Below are positions 35,319 through 43,195 of a stretch of 64,000 nt of DNA, piece after piece. Source of the DNA: Bacteroidales bacterium (lineage in GTDB: Bacteria; Bacteroidota; Bacteroidia; Bacteroidales; UBA932); NCBI GenBank assembly GCA_017477245.1, contig JAFUWY010000027.1, positions 54,942 through 118,941 of the forward strand. Direction: 5' to 3'. A program made the position numbers and the translations under genes. Numbering within the stretch: the stretch's first letter is position 1; the number at the start of each line of letters is the position of its first letter. Under the pieces are notes generated by a model. The model had not been told where the DNA came from and searched no databases. It saw only the letters and a list, made by a program, of their open reading frames with translations.

Positions 35319-36512
35319 TCACAACAGTCCACGCCGCTGGGCCTCGGCAACGAGCGCACCGGTGGTGTGGACATCCAATTTGGCGTGCAGCCGCTTGCGG
35401 TACCAAAGGACCGTATTATAGCTCAGGCACAGTTGCTCGGCGATTTGCGGCGTAGTCTGTCCTCGTGCAAGCAGCCGCAGGATTTTCTCTTCCTGCTCCG
35501 TCAGCCGCTCCGATTCCGCGTGGGTCGGACGGAGTTCCTCGATGGTCTCGTCCAGCACGGCCTCGGTCTCCGAGAGCGTCTGGCGCGTGCGCCTGAGGCG
35601 GCGCGAAACCACGTAGGCTGCGATGGCCAGCGCCAGCAGGAACACGGCGCCGACAGCAATCAGGCGGGCGTTGCGGTAGAGCTGTTTGTGGGCAGCGTTC
35701 ATCACATCCAGCGTGTCCGCCCTGCCCACGACTTCTTCCCTGGGATGGTTTCCGTAGTATTCGTCCGCCTGGACCAGGTACTTCAGTGCCTTGGCCGTAT
35801 GGCCGGACTCCTTGTACCAATGCCCCAGGCCGTACATCGCCCGGGCGATGATCAGCGAATCCCCGCTCCGGCGGGCGAGCTCCAGGGCACGTTCGTAGGC
35901 GGGTTTGGACGTCTTGGGATCGCCCGCATCCAGATAGACCTCCCCGATGTTGTAGTGGAGGGTCGACGCATCTTCCCACCAGCCCCATTTCTCGAAGATG
36001 GCGCCGGCTTTATCATAATAGGACGCGAACTGCTCCAGGGAGTCCTGCATCGCATAGAAATTGCCCAGCGTCCCCCACAGACGGGACTGACTGGCTTCCA
36101 GGTCATGCCGGTCGGGTTTGTCCCAACGGGCCTCGATCAGCGCCAGCGCATCGCCGGCCTGGCCGTAGTACACCCGGGCGCTGTCATACTGTTCCCTGGC
36201 CCAGAAAATCTGTCCGATGAGGATCGACATGTCGAAAACGGCATCCGGGTTGTCCAGTTCCCGCCCCGTACGGATGGCCTGCCGGGCGTAATACATGCTC
36301 TTGGGCCCGTCCAGCTGGAGATAGCCCCAGGCCATCTCGCGGCAGGTCCGGACGTAGTCCGCCTTCTCCTCCGCCGTGGCCACGGCCAGCCGGTCCGGCG
36401 TGTATTGTGCCAGGACCCGCTCCAGGGAGTCCAGATTACGGCCGCGATGGTCGCCGTAGCCATAGGCGGCTATCGGGACCATCGCGGCAAGTATCAACAG
36501 GATGCGCTTCAT
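35319..36512 (-). CDS. membrane-anchored TPR protein with C-terminal LuxR-type HTH
   Basis: A 397-residue protein with an N-terminal signal sequence (ILLILAAMVPIAAYG) and TPR-like helical pairs from about 50 to 265. One membrane helix spans about 283-303 (LIAVGAVFLLALAIAAYVV). A short coiled segment follows, then a LuxR-type HTH at 336-397 (LTEQEEKILRLLARGQTTPQIAEQ). The topology places TPRs in the periplasm and the DNA-binding domain in the cytoplasm, a one-component sensor layout common in Bacteroidetes. Its HTH is closely similar to the solitary HTH protein at 37848-38069. The OmpA-family gene lies between the two, 14 bp upstream of this one. The target is probably local but unproven. Confidence 0.85.
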   Translation of the reverse strand: MKRILLILAAMVPIAAYGYGDHRGRNLDSLERVLAQYTPDRLAVATAEEKADYVRTCREMAWGYLQLDGPKSMYYARQAIRTGRELDNPDAVFDMSILIGQIFWAREQYDSARVYYGQAGDALALIEARWDKPDRHDLEASQSRLWGTLGNFYAMQDSLEQFASYYDKAGAIFEKWGWWEDASTLHYNIGEVYLDAGDPKTSKPAYERALELARRSGDSLIIARAMYGLGHWYKESGHTAKALKYLVQADEYYGNHPREEVVGRADTLDVMNAAHKQLYRNARLIAVGAVFLLALAIAAYVVSRRLRRTRQTLSETEAVLDETIEELRPTHAESERLTEQEEKILRLLARGQTTPQIAEQLCLSYNTVLWYRKRLHAKLDVHTTGALVAEAQRRGLL

Positions 36513-36526
36513 GAGCGCAAAGATAG

Positions 36527-37825
36527 CTATTTCTTGATGAACTCCACGCGGCGGTTCTGGGCACGACCCGCTTCGGTGCCGTTGTCAGCCACCGGCTCGT
36601 GGGAACCCTTGCCGACAGGGCGCAGGTTGAACGGATCGACACCCAGGCCCTCCAGGGCCTTGACGACGGCCTCGGCGCGCTCCTGGGAGAGCGGGTCGTT
36701 GACCTTGTCGGAGCCGGAGTTGTCGGTATGTCCCTGGACCTCGAAGCGGGCGCCCGGGTTCTTCTTCATATAGTCGGCCACCTTCTGGATCTCCTCCATC
36801 GACTCGGGCTTGAGCGTAGCCTTGCCGGTCTCGAACAAAATGTTGTTGGTCACGAACTTACCCGTCTCGACGATGGCTTTCTCGACGACTGACGAGTAGT
36901 CCGTAGCATTGCGCTCATAGAGTTCCACAGCACCCTTCGCCATCACTATGTTAGTGACATAGACACCCTTTTTGCTATCTGAATAGCCTTCCATATACCA
37001 AGAGCGAGGCTGTTTCATATTCGGAATATTCACGATGCGCTCGTAATTGAGGTACATCTTGAAAGCCCGCTTGTTGAATGAGATGGCAATGTGGTTCCAG
37101 TCGTTTTTCTTAAAAACTCTGGCGATAGTAGCTGTTCCTGGTTCTCCGTCAATTGTATCATCATTGGGATTACGTGCTCCCCAACCCCAACCAATACCAT
37201 AATATCCTCCACTCGGATTGTTGAGCGTATGTGTCTCCACGCTGGTACGGATATCGAAGGCGTCAGCGCCCTCTTCAGCTTTCAAGACAATGTTGAGGGT
37301 AGCATCCCAACCGGATCCTTCCTGTGCGGGTTGTGAAAGTACGTCGAATTCGATGGTAAACTCTTCGGGCAGATAGAATTTTTCTTCCATCAAAGGCTGG
37401 ATCCTTCCACCCTCCATCTTGATGGCATTTACGCCCTTGATATTCACCACTTCCACTTCAGAGCCACTGAGGAGGTCCCATTTGGAAGGGAACTCGCCCA
37501 TCTGCTCACCTTTCAGTTCGTCATTGAAGAACACCGTGCCGCCGCGCTTGAAGTCACTCTTGGCCTGGATCGCAGCAAAATCGACGGTTTCACCAACGGC
37601 CTCTTCCGCTGCTTCCTGCGAGTTTGCAGGCTTTGCAGCCTCCTGCTCATTATTCTGGTTCTTATTCCTGTTGAAGACGCTGTTGATGCCTTCCTCAACT
37701 TTGTTGCCGATATTGTTCTCGACGGCTTCCTTGGCACGTTCTTTCAGGCGCCCCAGCATGCCCTGCGCAGACGCGGATGCACACGCGAGCACGAAGACGG
37801 TTACCAGTAATACGATTCTTTTCAT
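36527..37825 (-). CDS. OmpA-family protein with LamG-like middle domain
   Basis: A 432-residue exported protein with a signal peptide ending near ASAQ. Then come a helical, charged Gln/Glu-rich segment (about 22-85) and a concanavalin/LamG-like beta domain (about 90-300, with GGTVFFNDELKGEQ and WNHIAISFNKRAFKMYLN). The C-terminal OmpA peptidoglycan-binding domain starts near residue 325 (NNILFETGKATLKPES). The OmpA signature GHTDNSGSDKVNDPLSQERA and the terminal NRRVEFIKK are intact. It probably links the envelope to peptidoglycan. The DNA for the middle domain (about 36900-37450) is visibly more AT-rich than its surroundings. Neighbours on both sides encode related HTH regulators. Confidence 0.87.
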   Translation of the reverse strand: MKRIVLLVTVFVLACASASAQGMLGRLKERAKEAVENNIGNKVEEGINSVFNRNKNQNNEQEAAKPANSQEAAEEAVGETVDFAAIQAKSDFKRGGTVFFNDELKGEQMGEFPSKWDLLSGSEVEVVNIKGVNAIKMEGGRIQPLMEEKFYLPEEFTIEFDVLSQPAQEGSGWDATLNIVLKAEEGADAFDIRTSVETHTLNNPSGGYYGIGWGWGARNPNDDTIDGEPGTATIARVFKKNDWNHIAISFNKRAFKMYLNYERIVNIPNMKQPRSWYMEGYSDSKKGVYVTNIVMAKGAVELYERNATDYSSVVEKAIVETGKFVTNNILFETGKATLKPESMEEIQKVADYMKKNPGARFEVQGHTDNSGSDKVNDPLSQERAEAVVKALEGLGVDPFNLRPVGKGSHEPVADNGTEAGRAQNRRVEFIKK

Positions 37826-37847
37826 ATCCGTTTGTTTAAAGTGTTAA

Positions 37848-38069
37848 TCAGAGAATTCCCTGCTTGGTGGCGGCGACGACGAGTTCGGGGGTGCTGTGGA
37901 CGTCGAATTTAAGGTGCAGGCGCTTGCGGTACCACATAATGGTGCTCGGGCTCAACCCCAGCGCTTTCGCAATCTTCGTGGAGGACTGCCCCTGCGCAAG
38001 CAACTGCAGGATCTGCAGTTCCCGCTCGGTCATCGGGTCGGATAATTTGCCACTTATTCCCATTATCAT
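37848..38069 (-). CDS. small solitary LuxR-type HTH protein
   Basis: A 73-residue protein consisting almost only of a LuxR/GerE-type HTH: MTERELQILQLLAQGQSS, then SPSTIMWYRKRLHLKFDVHS. It lacks any receiver or sensor domain. The WYRKRLH motif in the recognition region is shared with the HTH of the TPR protein at 35319-36512, which suggests recent common origin. The start is placed at the ATG at 38069 because a -7-like element lies at 38083-38090; ATG 38063 is an alternative. It lies 22 bp upstream of the OmpA gene on the same strand, so it may regulate its own transcript. Confidence 0.75.
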   Translation of the reverse strand: MIMGISGKLSDPMTERELQILQLLAQGQSSTKIAKALGLSPSTIMWYRKRLHLKFDVHSTPELVVAATKQGIL

Positions 38070-38082
38070 CGTGTTTGCTGGA

Positions 38083-38090
38083 CAAATATG
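38083..38090 (-). promoter_or_regulatory. -7-like element for the solitary HTH gene
   Basis: CATATTTG on the minus strand differs from TAnnTTTG at one position and lies 13 nt before the ATG at 38069. Confidence 0.35.
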
Positions 38091-38177
38091 AGATTTTGGC
38101 AAGAGAAAAACACCACCTAATTATGTGGTTTCAGGGGGAAAACCGGGGTTCGCATTGTAAAGCTGGGCTTTTCTGCG

Positions 38178-38185
38178 TATTTTTG
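38178..38185 (+). promoter_or_regulatory. -7 promoter element for thiL
   Basis: TATTTTTG ends 4 nt before the first ATG of thiL (38190). A second in-frame ATG at 38208 is preceded by GGAGGA, a good Shine-Dalgarno match and a rarity in this window. Either start is possible. Confidence 0.5.
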
Positions 38186-38189
38186 TCCT

Positions 38190-39215
38190 ATGCAAACGAC
38201 GGAGGAAATGAGCCTGACGGACCTGGGCGAATTCGGCCTGATCGGCCGGATCCGGGAGCGGTTCCCGGCCCCGGAAGGGGTCACGGGGATCGGGGATGAC
38301 TGCGCCGTGATCCCGCAGCGCAGCGGCCGGGACACCCTCGTGAGCACCGACATGCTCATCGAAGGCACGCACTTCCTGCGCCGCGACATCCCGCCCTACC
38401 GGCTGGGATGGAAGTCGGCGGCCGTCAACATCAGCGACATCGCCGCGATGGGCGGCCTGCCCACGGCGACCTTCCTGTCCGTCGCCCTGCCCGCAGACCT
38501 GGAGACCGGCTGGATGGAGGAATTCCTGCGCGGCTACGCGGACATCTCGCGGCGCTTCGGCGTCGCCCTGCTGGGCGGCGACACCACCGCTTCCCCCGAC
38601 CGGATCTGCCTCAACGTGGCCGTGCTCGGCGAATGCCCCTCCGGGGCGGCGCGCCTGCGCAGCGCCGCGCGGGACGGCGACCTCGTCTGCGTAACCGGCT
38701 GCCTGGGCGACTCCGCCGGCGGCCTCAAGGCCATCCTCGAAGACGTGGAGCGCGACGCCGACGTCCAGGCGCTCATCGACCGGCACTACCTGCCGCTGCC
38801 CCGTGTGGCGGAAGGCCTGCGGCTCGCCGCCACGCCGGGCGTCCACGCGATGATGGACATCTCCGACGGCATCGGCTCGGACCTGAAGCATATCCTGGAA
38901 GCCTCCAGCCCCCTTCAGGACAAATCTTCCGGACTCCCTCCTGAATCTCCCCTGCCCGGGGCAACCATCGACGTTCCGTCCCTGCCGCTCTCCCCTGCTC
39001 TGCAGCGCGTCTGCGCGCGCCTGGGCTGGGACGCCGCAGCGCTGGCCACCGGCGGCGGCGAGGACTACGAACTGCTCTTCACCTGCACGCCGGAGGCGGA
39101 GCGCTCCCTGGACGTCCCGCACACGGTGATCGGAGTCATCCGTGACCTGCCAGGCATCGAATGGCGTGGCGCGAAAGGGCCCGTCGCCGGCTTCGACCAT
39201 TTCAGAAAGCTGTAA
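38190..39215 (+). CDS. thiL: thiamine-monophosphate kinase ThiL, with short in-frame insert
   Basis: A 341-residue ATP-dependent kinase that converts thiamine monophosphate to the diphosphate cofactor in the cytoplasm. Landmarks are LGEFGLIGRIRERF at the N-terminus, GIGDDCAVI (metal and ATP binding), the VSTDMLIEGTHF block, GWKSAAVNISDIAAMGG, MMDISDGIGSDL and the C-terminal TGGGEDYELLFTC. The N-terminus aligns with Bacteroidetes ThiL from either ATG (38190 or 38208). Between LEAS and GATIDV there are about 16-18 extra residues (SPLQDKSSGLPPESPLP), encoded by DNA holding a TTCAGGA/TCCTGAA inverted repeat. The insert is in a surface-type loop and preserves the frame. The bidirectional terminator follows. 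Confidence 0.93.
   Translation: MQTTEEMSLTDLGEFGLIGRIRERFPAPEGVTGIGDDCAVIPQRSGRDTLVSTDMLIEGTHFLRRDIPPYRLGWKSAAVNISDIAAMGGLPTATFLSVALPADLETGWMEEFLRGYADISRRFGVALLGGDTTASPDRICLNVAVLGECPSGAARLRSAARDGDLVCVTGCLGDSAGGLKAILEDVERDADVQALIDRHYLPLPRVAEGLRLAATPGVHAMMDISDGIGSDLKHILEASSPLQDKSSGLPPESPLPGATIDVPSLPLSPALQRVCARLGWDAAALATGGGEDYELLFTCTPEAERSLDVPHTVIGVIRDLPGIEWRGAKGPVAGFDHFRKL
38914..38945. repeat. short in-frame inverted repeat in thiL
   Basis: TTCAGGA (38914-38920) pairs perfectly with TCCTGAA (38939-38945) around an 18-nt loop. It coincides with the extra residues in ThiL. It is weaker than the segments in the FAD oxidoreductase and mtaB genes. Confidence 0.5.
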
Positions 39216-39241
39216 TACGCAATTCGTTCAGAATCAATAAA

Positions 39242-39286
39242 AACAGAAAAACGGGGTATTGAAAACAAATACCCCGTTTTTCTGTT
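39242..39286. terminator. strong bidirectional terminator
   Basis: A perfect 19-bp stem (39242-39260 with 39268-39286) has a 7-nt loop. The stem core is ACGGGGTATT and its A/T-rich outer part gives U-rich ends in both directions. It lies between convergent thiL and the M64 peptidase gene. Confidence 0.88.
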
Positions 39287-39322
39287 CTAACTCATAATCA
39301 GCAACTTAAATCTCACAGCCGA

Positions 39323-39368
39323 CCGGTATAGAACCAGACCATCCCGCGGATCGCGTCGGTGCAGACGG
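39323..39368. repeat. duplicated 3' end of the M64 peptidase gene (distal copy)
   Basis: Direct 46-bp copy of 39470-39515 with two differences, offset by 147 bp. On the minus strand it would encode the last residues of the peptidase (CTDAIRGMV, then FYTGR) but it lies after the stop codon. The 101 bp between the copies hold the palindrome CACCAAT-C-ATTGGTG (39413-39427). Confidence 0.85.
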
Positions 39369-39426
39369 ATTCGGAGGCCCGAGGCCGACAGAGGGGGTTT
39401 GGGGGATCCCTCCACCAATCATTGGT

Positions 39427-39525
39427 GATTTCTGTCCCGTACCAACTGACGTTCGTGCGGGGTTATCTGCCGGTGTAGAACCGGACCATCCCGCGGATCG
39501 CGTCGGTGCAGACGGGACAGAAATC
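39427..39525. repeat. 14-bp inverted repeat flanking the M64 stop codon
   Basis: GATTTCTGTCCCGT (39427-39440) and its perfect inverted copy (39512-39525) flank 71 bp that contain the stop codon and the last coding residues. The right copy is coding sequence, so the left one is a secondary inverted copy created in the same rearrangement as the 46-bp duplication. Confidence 0.75.
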
Positions 39526-40701
39526 CGGATACGCGTTGGTGCGCATCCGGCAGTCCGGCGTGGCGCGCCAGACGCCCCGCGTCTGGTAGCCGGCGCCCTC
39601 GATGAGCCCCACGCCATCCCGGCCCATCATCCCCTGCCACTTCGCGGCGAAATCCGCCTGCGTGGTGATGTTGGGCTCCCAGGGTTCGACATCCGGGAAA
39701 TACTGCTCCTCGTACTGGTCGTCGTAGGCATACTCATCCGCCAATCCGCCGAAACTATGGCCGAACTCGTGCACCACTACCGGCCGGAAGGCGCTGTGGT
39801 GCGCCGTCGTCAGCGTATAGGAGTTGAAGATGCCGCCCCCGCCATAGGTGTCGGTATTGGCGAGGATGATGATATGCTCATAGGACAGGCCCGCCAGCCG
39901 GTCGTGCATCCGCTTCAGCTGCAGGGTGGTCAGGTACCGGTCGGAATAGAAGGTGTCGAAGTGCGAGCCCAGCGCCGTGTCCTTCCACTCCCCCCGGCGC
40001 GGCACGCTCACGCCGCTCTCCGCCGAAGGCAGCTCCACCGCCACGAAATTGAAGCGGTCGCGCAACTCGCTGAATACCTGATGGTTCATGAAGCTCTCCA
40101 CGGCCACGGCCGCATCGCGGTAGAAGGTTTCCATCTCCGCAGCGGTGTACCCTTCAGGCAGGATCACCACGTCGATGCAATCCTCGGAGGTGCCGCTGCG
40201 CAGGATGTCGCGCGTGCGCGGCGGCTGCGCGCCCAGCCGGCGGATCAGGATGTCGGCAGGGTCCACGCGGTGCGTCAGCCGCGCCGCCACGCGCCGGTGG
40301 AAGTCGTAGAGCACCACCGTCACGTCCACGGGCACCGACGGCATCGGCAGCAGGAAGACGTTCTCAAAACTCTTCCGCACGCGCGTAGCCTCCTCCGTAG
40401 CCTGCCACTCCTGGAAGAGCGTGGAGAAGGAATTGCAGTACAGCAGCCTGCCGGTCTGCGCATCGTGCATCCGGATCTGGCCGTTGCCGTGCAGGGCCAG
40501 CGAGTCGAGATGCACGCGCCGCCCGGCCCAGCCGTCGAAGCAGCCCAGCGCGTCCAGCGCGATCGTGGCGGTCTTGTCCGTCCCGGAGAAAACGTAATCC
40601 ACCCGGAGCGTACGCTCCGTCAGCGGCGCGGGCAGCGGCTGCGCCGCCAGGCAGACGGCGGCGGACAGCGCACCCAAAACGGTCATTATCCATCTGTTCA
40701 T
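39463..40701 (-). CDS. exported M64 family metallopeptidase
   Basis: A 412-residue secreted zinc peptidase of the M64 (IgA-peptidase-like) family. It has a signal peptide ending near CLAAQ, then the M64 N-terminal beta domain (about 30-150) with LRVDYVFSGTDKT. The catalytic domain carries DVVILPEGYTAAEM and the zinc site HEFGHSFGGLADEY, where two His and the following Asp/Glu are ligands and Glu is catalytic. The natural substrate is unknown; some relatives cleave immunoglobulin A. The ATG at 40701 lies 4 nt from a promoter element, and an alternative ATG is at 40686. The 3' end has been partly duplicated downstream. Confidence 0.9.
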   Translation of the reverse strand: MNRWIMTVLGALSAAVCLAAQPLPAPLTERTLRVDYVFSGTDKTATIALDALGCFDGWAGRRVHLDSLALHGNGQIRMHDAQTGRLLYCNSFSTLFQEWQATEEATRVRKSFENVFLLPMPSVPVDVTVVLYDFHRRVAARLTHRVDPADILIRRLGAQPPRTRDILRSGTSEDCIDVVILPEGYTAAEMETFYRDAAVAVESFMNHQVFSELRDRFNFVAVELPSAESGVSVPRRGEWKDTALGSHFDTFYSDRYLTTLQLKRMHDRLAGLSYEHIIILANTDTYGGGGIFNSYTLTTAHHSAFRPVVVHEFGHSFGGLADEYAYDDQYEEQYFPDVEPWEPNITTQADFAAKWQGMMGRDGVGLIEGAGYQTRGVWRATPDCRMRTNAYPDFCPVCTDAIRGMVRFYTGR

Positions 40702-40705
40702 AGGT

Positions 40706-40713
40706 CAAATGTA
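40706..40713 (-). promoter_or_regulatory. -7 promoter element for the M64 peptidase gene
   Basis: TACATTTG on the minus strand ends 4 nt before the ATG at 40701, the same geometry as at the DUF1232 gene. Confidence 0.5.
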
Positions 40714-40792
40714 CGCAAAACTGTTGGGATTTCCTCGGAAAAGCGGTAACTTGCATTGAAAATGCAATAACCATTTTAACCGCAGACCAAAC

Positions 40793-42136
40793 ATGAGAAA
40801 ATCCTTTTTCGCCGCAGCACTCCTGATGCTGCTCTCCGCGGGAGTCCTGTCCGCCCAGCCGTGGGAAGACCTCTTCAACGGCAAGAACCTCAAAGGCTGG
40901 AAGCAGGTCACCGGCACCGCCAAGTTCCAGGCCAAGGGCGGCATGATCGTCGGCACGGCCACGGACAGCAAGGTCAATTCCTTCCTCGCCACCACCAAGG
41001 AATACGGGGATTTCATCCTCGAGTTCGACTTCCTGACCGAAGGCCTCAATTCCGGCGTGCAGCTCCGCAGCCACCTCAACACGGAGAAGGGACGCGTCTA
41101 CGGCTACCAGTTCGAGATCGACCCGACCCAGCGCGCCTGGACCGGCGGCATCTACGACGAGGTCCGCCGCCTGTGGCTCTACCGCATGACCGAGAATCCC
41201 GTGGGCCAGGCCGCCTACCGGGACGGCTGGAATTCCGCCCGCGTCGAGGTCATCGGCAACCACATCCGCACCTGGGTGAACGGCATGGCCTGCACCAACC
41301 TGATCGACGATGTCGACAAGGACGGCTTCATCGCCCTGCAGGTCCACACCGTCAGCCCCGACCGCCAGGGCGCCAAGGTCTGCTGGCGCAACATCCGCAT
41401 CATCACGCAGGATGTCGCGAAATGGGCGAGCCCTTCCCCCGCCCCGGTCGTCAACTGCATCGCCAACACCCTGACGGACGACGAGATCGCGGAAGGCTGG
41501 AAGCTCCTCTTCGACGGCAAGAGCTCCGCCGGCTGGCAGAGCGCCCGCAAGCTGGGCTCCTTCCCCGACCACGGCTGGACCATCGAGGACGGCATCCTGG
41601 CCGTCAACAAGGGGGACGGCAGCGAGAGCACCAACGGCGGCGACATCATCACCGACCGCAAGTACCGCAACTTCATCCTCAAGGTGGACTTCAAGCTCAC
41701 CCCGGGCGCCAACAGCGGCATCAAGTACTTCGTGGATCCCTTCATGAACCAGGGCGCCGGCTCCTCCATCGGCTGCGAGTTCCAGGTCCTGGACGACGAG
41801 CGCCACCCGGACGCCAAGCTCGGCGTCAAGGGCAACCGCACCATGGGCTCCCTCTACGACCTGATCCCCGCCCCGAAGGGCGAATGGGAGAGCTATACCA
41901 TCGACGGCTGGCAGCGCGCGATGGTCATCGTGGACGGCAACCATGTCGAACACTGGCTCAACGGCCACAAGCTCCTCGAGTACGAACGGAACAACCAGAT
42001 GTGGAACGCCCTCGTGGCCTACAGCAAATACAAGGACTGGCCGGACTTCGGCAATGCCGCCGAAGGCTACATCCTGCTCCAGGACCACGGCGACCATGTC
42101 TCCTACAAGAACATCAAGATCCTCGAACTCCCGTAA
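40793..42136 (+). CDS. exported protein with two DUF1080 domains
   Basis: A 447-residue secreted protein (signal peptide ending near VLSAQ) with two tandem DUF1080 (3-keto-disaccharide hydrolase/LamG-like) domains. The first runs from about 20 to 205, starting [16 protein letters not shown]. The second runs from about 230 to 447, starting [16 protein letters not shown]. Conserved features include [20 protein letters not shown] and the parallel [20 protein letters not shown]. Some DUF1080 proteins cleave 3-keto-glycosides; others are uncharacterised. The gene is 27 bp upstream of the URO-D-like lipoprotein gene, probably in one transcript, so the two may act on the same extracytoplasmic substrate. 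Confidence 0.88.
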   Translation: MRKSFFAAALLMLLSAGVLSAQPWEDLFNGKNLKGWKQVTGTAKFQAKGGMIVGTATDSKVNSFLATTKEYGDFILEFDFLTEGLNSGVQLRSHLNTEKGRVYGYQFEIDPTQRAWTGGIYDEVRRLWLYRMTENPVGQAAYRDGWNSARVEVIGNHIRTWVNGMACTNLIDDVDKDGFIALQVHTVSPDRQGAKVCWRNIRIITQDVAKWASPSPAPVVNCIANTLTDDEIAEGWKLLFDGKSSAGWQSARKLGSFPDHGWTIEDGILAVNKGDGSESTNGGDIITDRKYRNFILKVDFKLTPGANSGIKYFVDPFMNQGAGSSIGCEFQVLDDERHPDAKLGVKGNRTMGSLYDLIPAPKGEWESYTIDGWQRAMVIVDGNHVEHWLNGHKLLEYERNNQMWNALVAYSKYKDWPDFGNAAEGYILLQDHGDHVSYKNIKILELP

Positions 42137-42163
42137 ACAATCACCAATAAATAAACTGTCCAC

Positions 42164-43195
42164 ATGAGATTAACGAAATTCATCCTCTCCGTGGCCGTGA
42201 TTGCGGCCCCCCTCTTCGTCTCGGCTTGCAGCAGCCAGACCGCCGACACCTCCATCCCGTCCGACAAGAAAGAGATCATGGACCGCTTCGTCGCGGGCAC
42301 CCTGGATCCGTCCTATGTCCCGGCCCTTTTCTTCGGCCACTTCGGCGGCGACCAGAAGCTCGGCGAAGGCGCCGTCAAGGCCCACCTGAGCCTGTTCCTC
42401 AAGGGCGGCGCCGACATGCTCAAGATCCAGACCGAGCAGCCGATGCCCCGCGTCGAGGACCTGACCATGGAGACCCCGCTCGTGCCCGAAGACTGGTACG
42501 CCCCGACCGTGGAAGTCATCAAGGAGGTGCTCTCCTACGTCGGCAAGGACGTCTACGTGATGCCGACCATCCTCAGCACCCACCAGGTAGCCCGCCAGGG
42601 CTTCGGCGACGACCGCCTGCCCGGCTGGGCCGTGGAGCGCCCCGAGGCCTACAAGCGCATGCTGGACTCCTACACCAAGGCCATCCTCTGGTACATCCGC
42701 GAGTGCAAGAAGATCGGCGTCGAGGCCTTCTTCACCGCCACCCAGGGCGGCGAGCAGAAGTTCTATGAGCTGAATGTCCCCGGCGGTTTCTTCGAGACCA
42801 TGATCAAGCCCTACGACATGCAGGTCATGACCGAGGCCAACAAGGACACCAAGATCACCATCCTGCACATCTGCGACTGGGAAGGCCCGATGGACGACCT
42901 GACCCGCTACCTGGACTACCCCGGCAAGATCGTCAATGTCCCGCTCAAGATCGCGGACGAGCCGCTCACCCTGACCAAGACCTACGAGATGTTCGGACGC
43001 CCGGTGCTCGGCGGCTTCAACCGCAAGGCCGAGATCGGCAAGGAGTCTCCCGAGAAGATCGCCGCCATGACGCGTGAGATCATCGCGAACGGCCCGAAGG
43101 GCCACCTGATGATCGGCGCCGACTGCTCCGTCCCTTCCCCGCTGGACATCGCGGACAACGTGCACGCCGCCGTCAGCGCCGCCCACGGACGCTAG
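42164..43195 (+). CDS. uroporphyrinogen decarboxylase-like lipoprotein
   Basis: A 343-residue protein with a clear lipoprotein signal (FVSAC, Cys22) followed by a URO-D/MtaA-type barrel. Barrel-like stretches are GGADMLKIQTEQPMP, GVEAFFTATQGGEQKFY, ILHICDWEGP and PVLGGFNRKAEIG. The stretch ends GHLMIGADCSVPSPLDIADNV, as in URO-D family proteins. Cytoplasmic members decarboxylate uroporphyrinogen III or transfer methyl groups to corrinoid or CoM partners. An exported, membrane-anchored version cannot be the haem-pathway enzyme in the usual sense, and its substrate is unknown. It follows the double-DUF1080 gene and shares a CTAG at its stop with the convergent PurF-type gene. Confidence 0.75.
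   Translation: MRLTKFILSVAVIAAPLFVSACSSQTADTSIPSDKKEIMDRFVAGTLDPSYVPALFFGHFGGDQKLGEGAVKAHLSLFLKGGADMLKIQTEQPMPRVEDLTMETPLVPEDWYAPTVEVIKEVLSYVGKDVYVMPTILSTHQVARQGFGDDRLPGWAVERPEAYKRMLDSYTKAILWYIRECKKIGVEAFFTATQGGEQKFYELNVPGGFFETMIKPYDMQVMTEANKDTKITILHICDWEGPMDDLTRYLDYPGKIVNVPLKIADEPLTLTKTYEMFGRPVLGGFNRKAEIGKESPEKIAAMTREIIANGPKGHLMIGADCSVPSPLDIADNVHAAVSAAHGR

Noticed and set aside
39323-39515. Template/variable repeat pair of a diversity-generating retroelement
   Set aside because: The two 46-bp copies differ at only two positions, neither concentrated at template adenines, and no reverse transcriptase or accessory gene is present.
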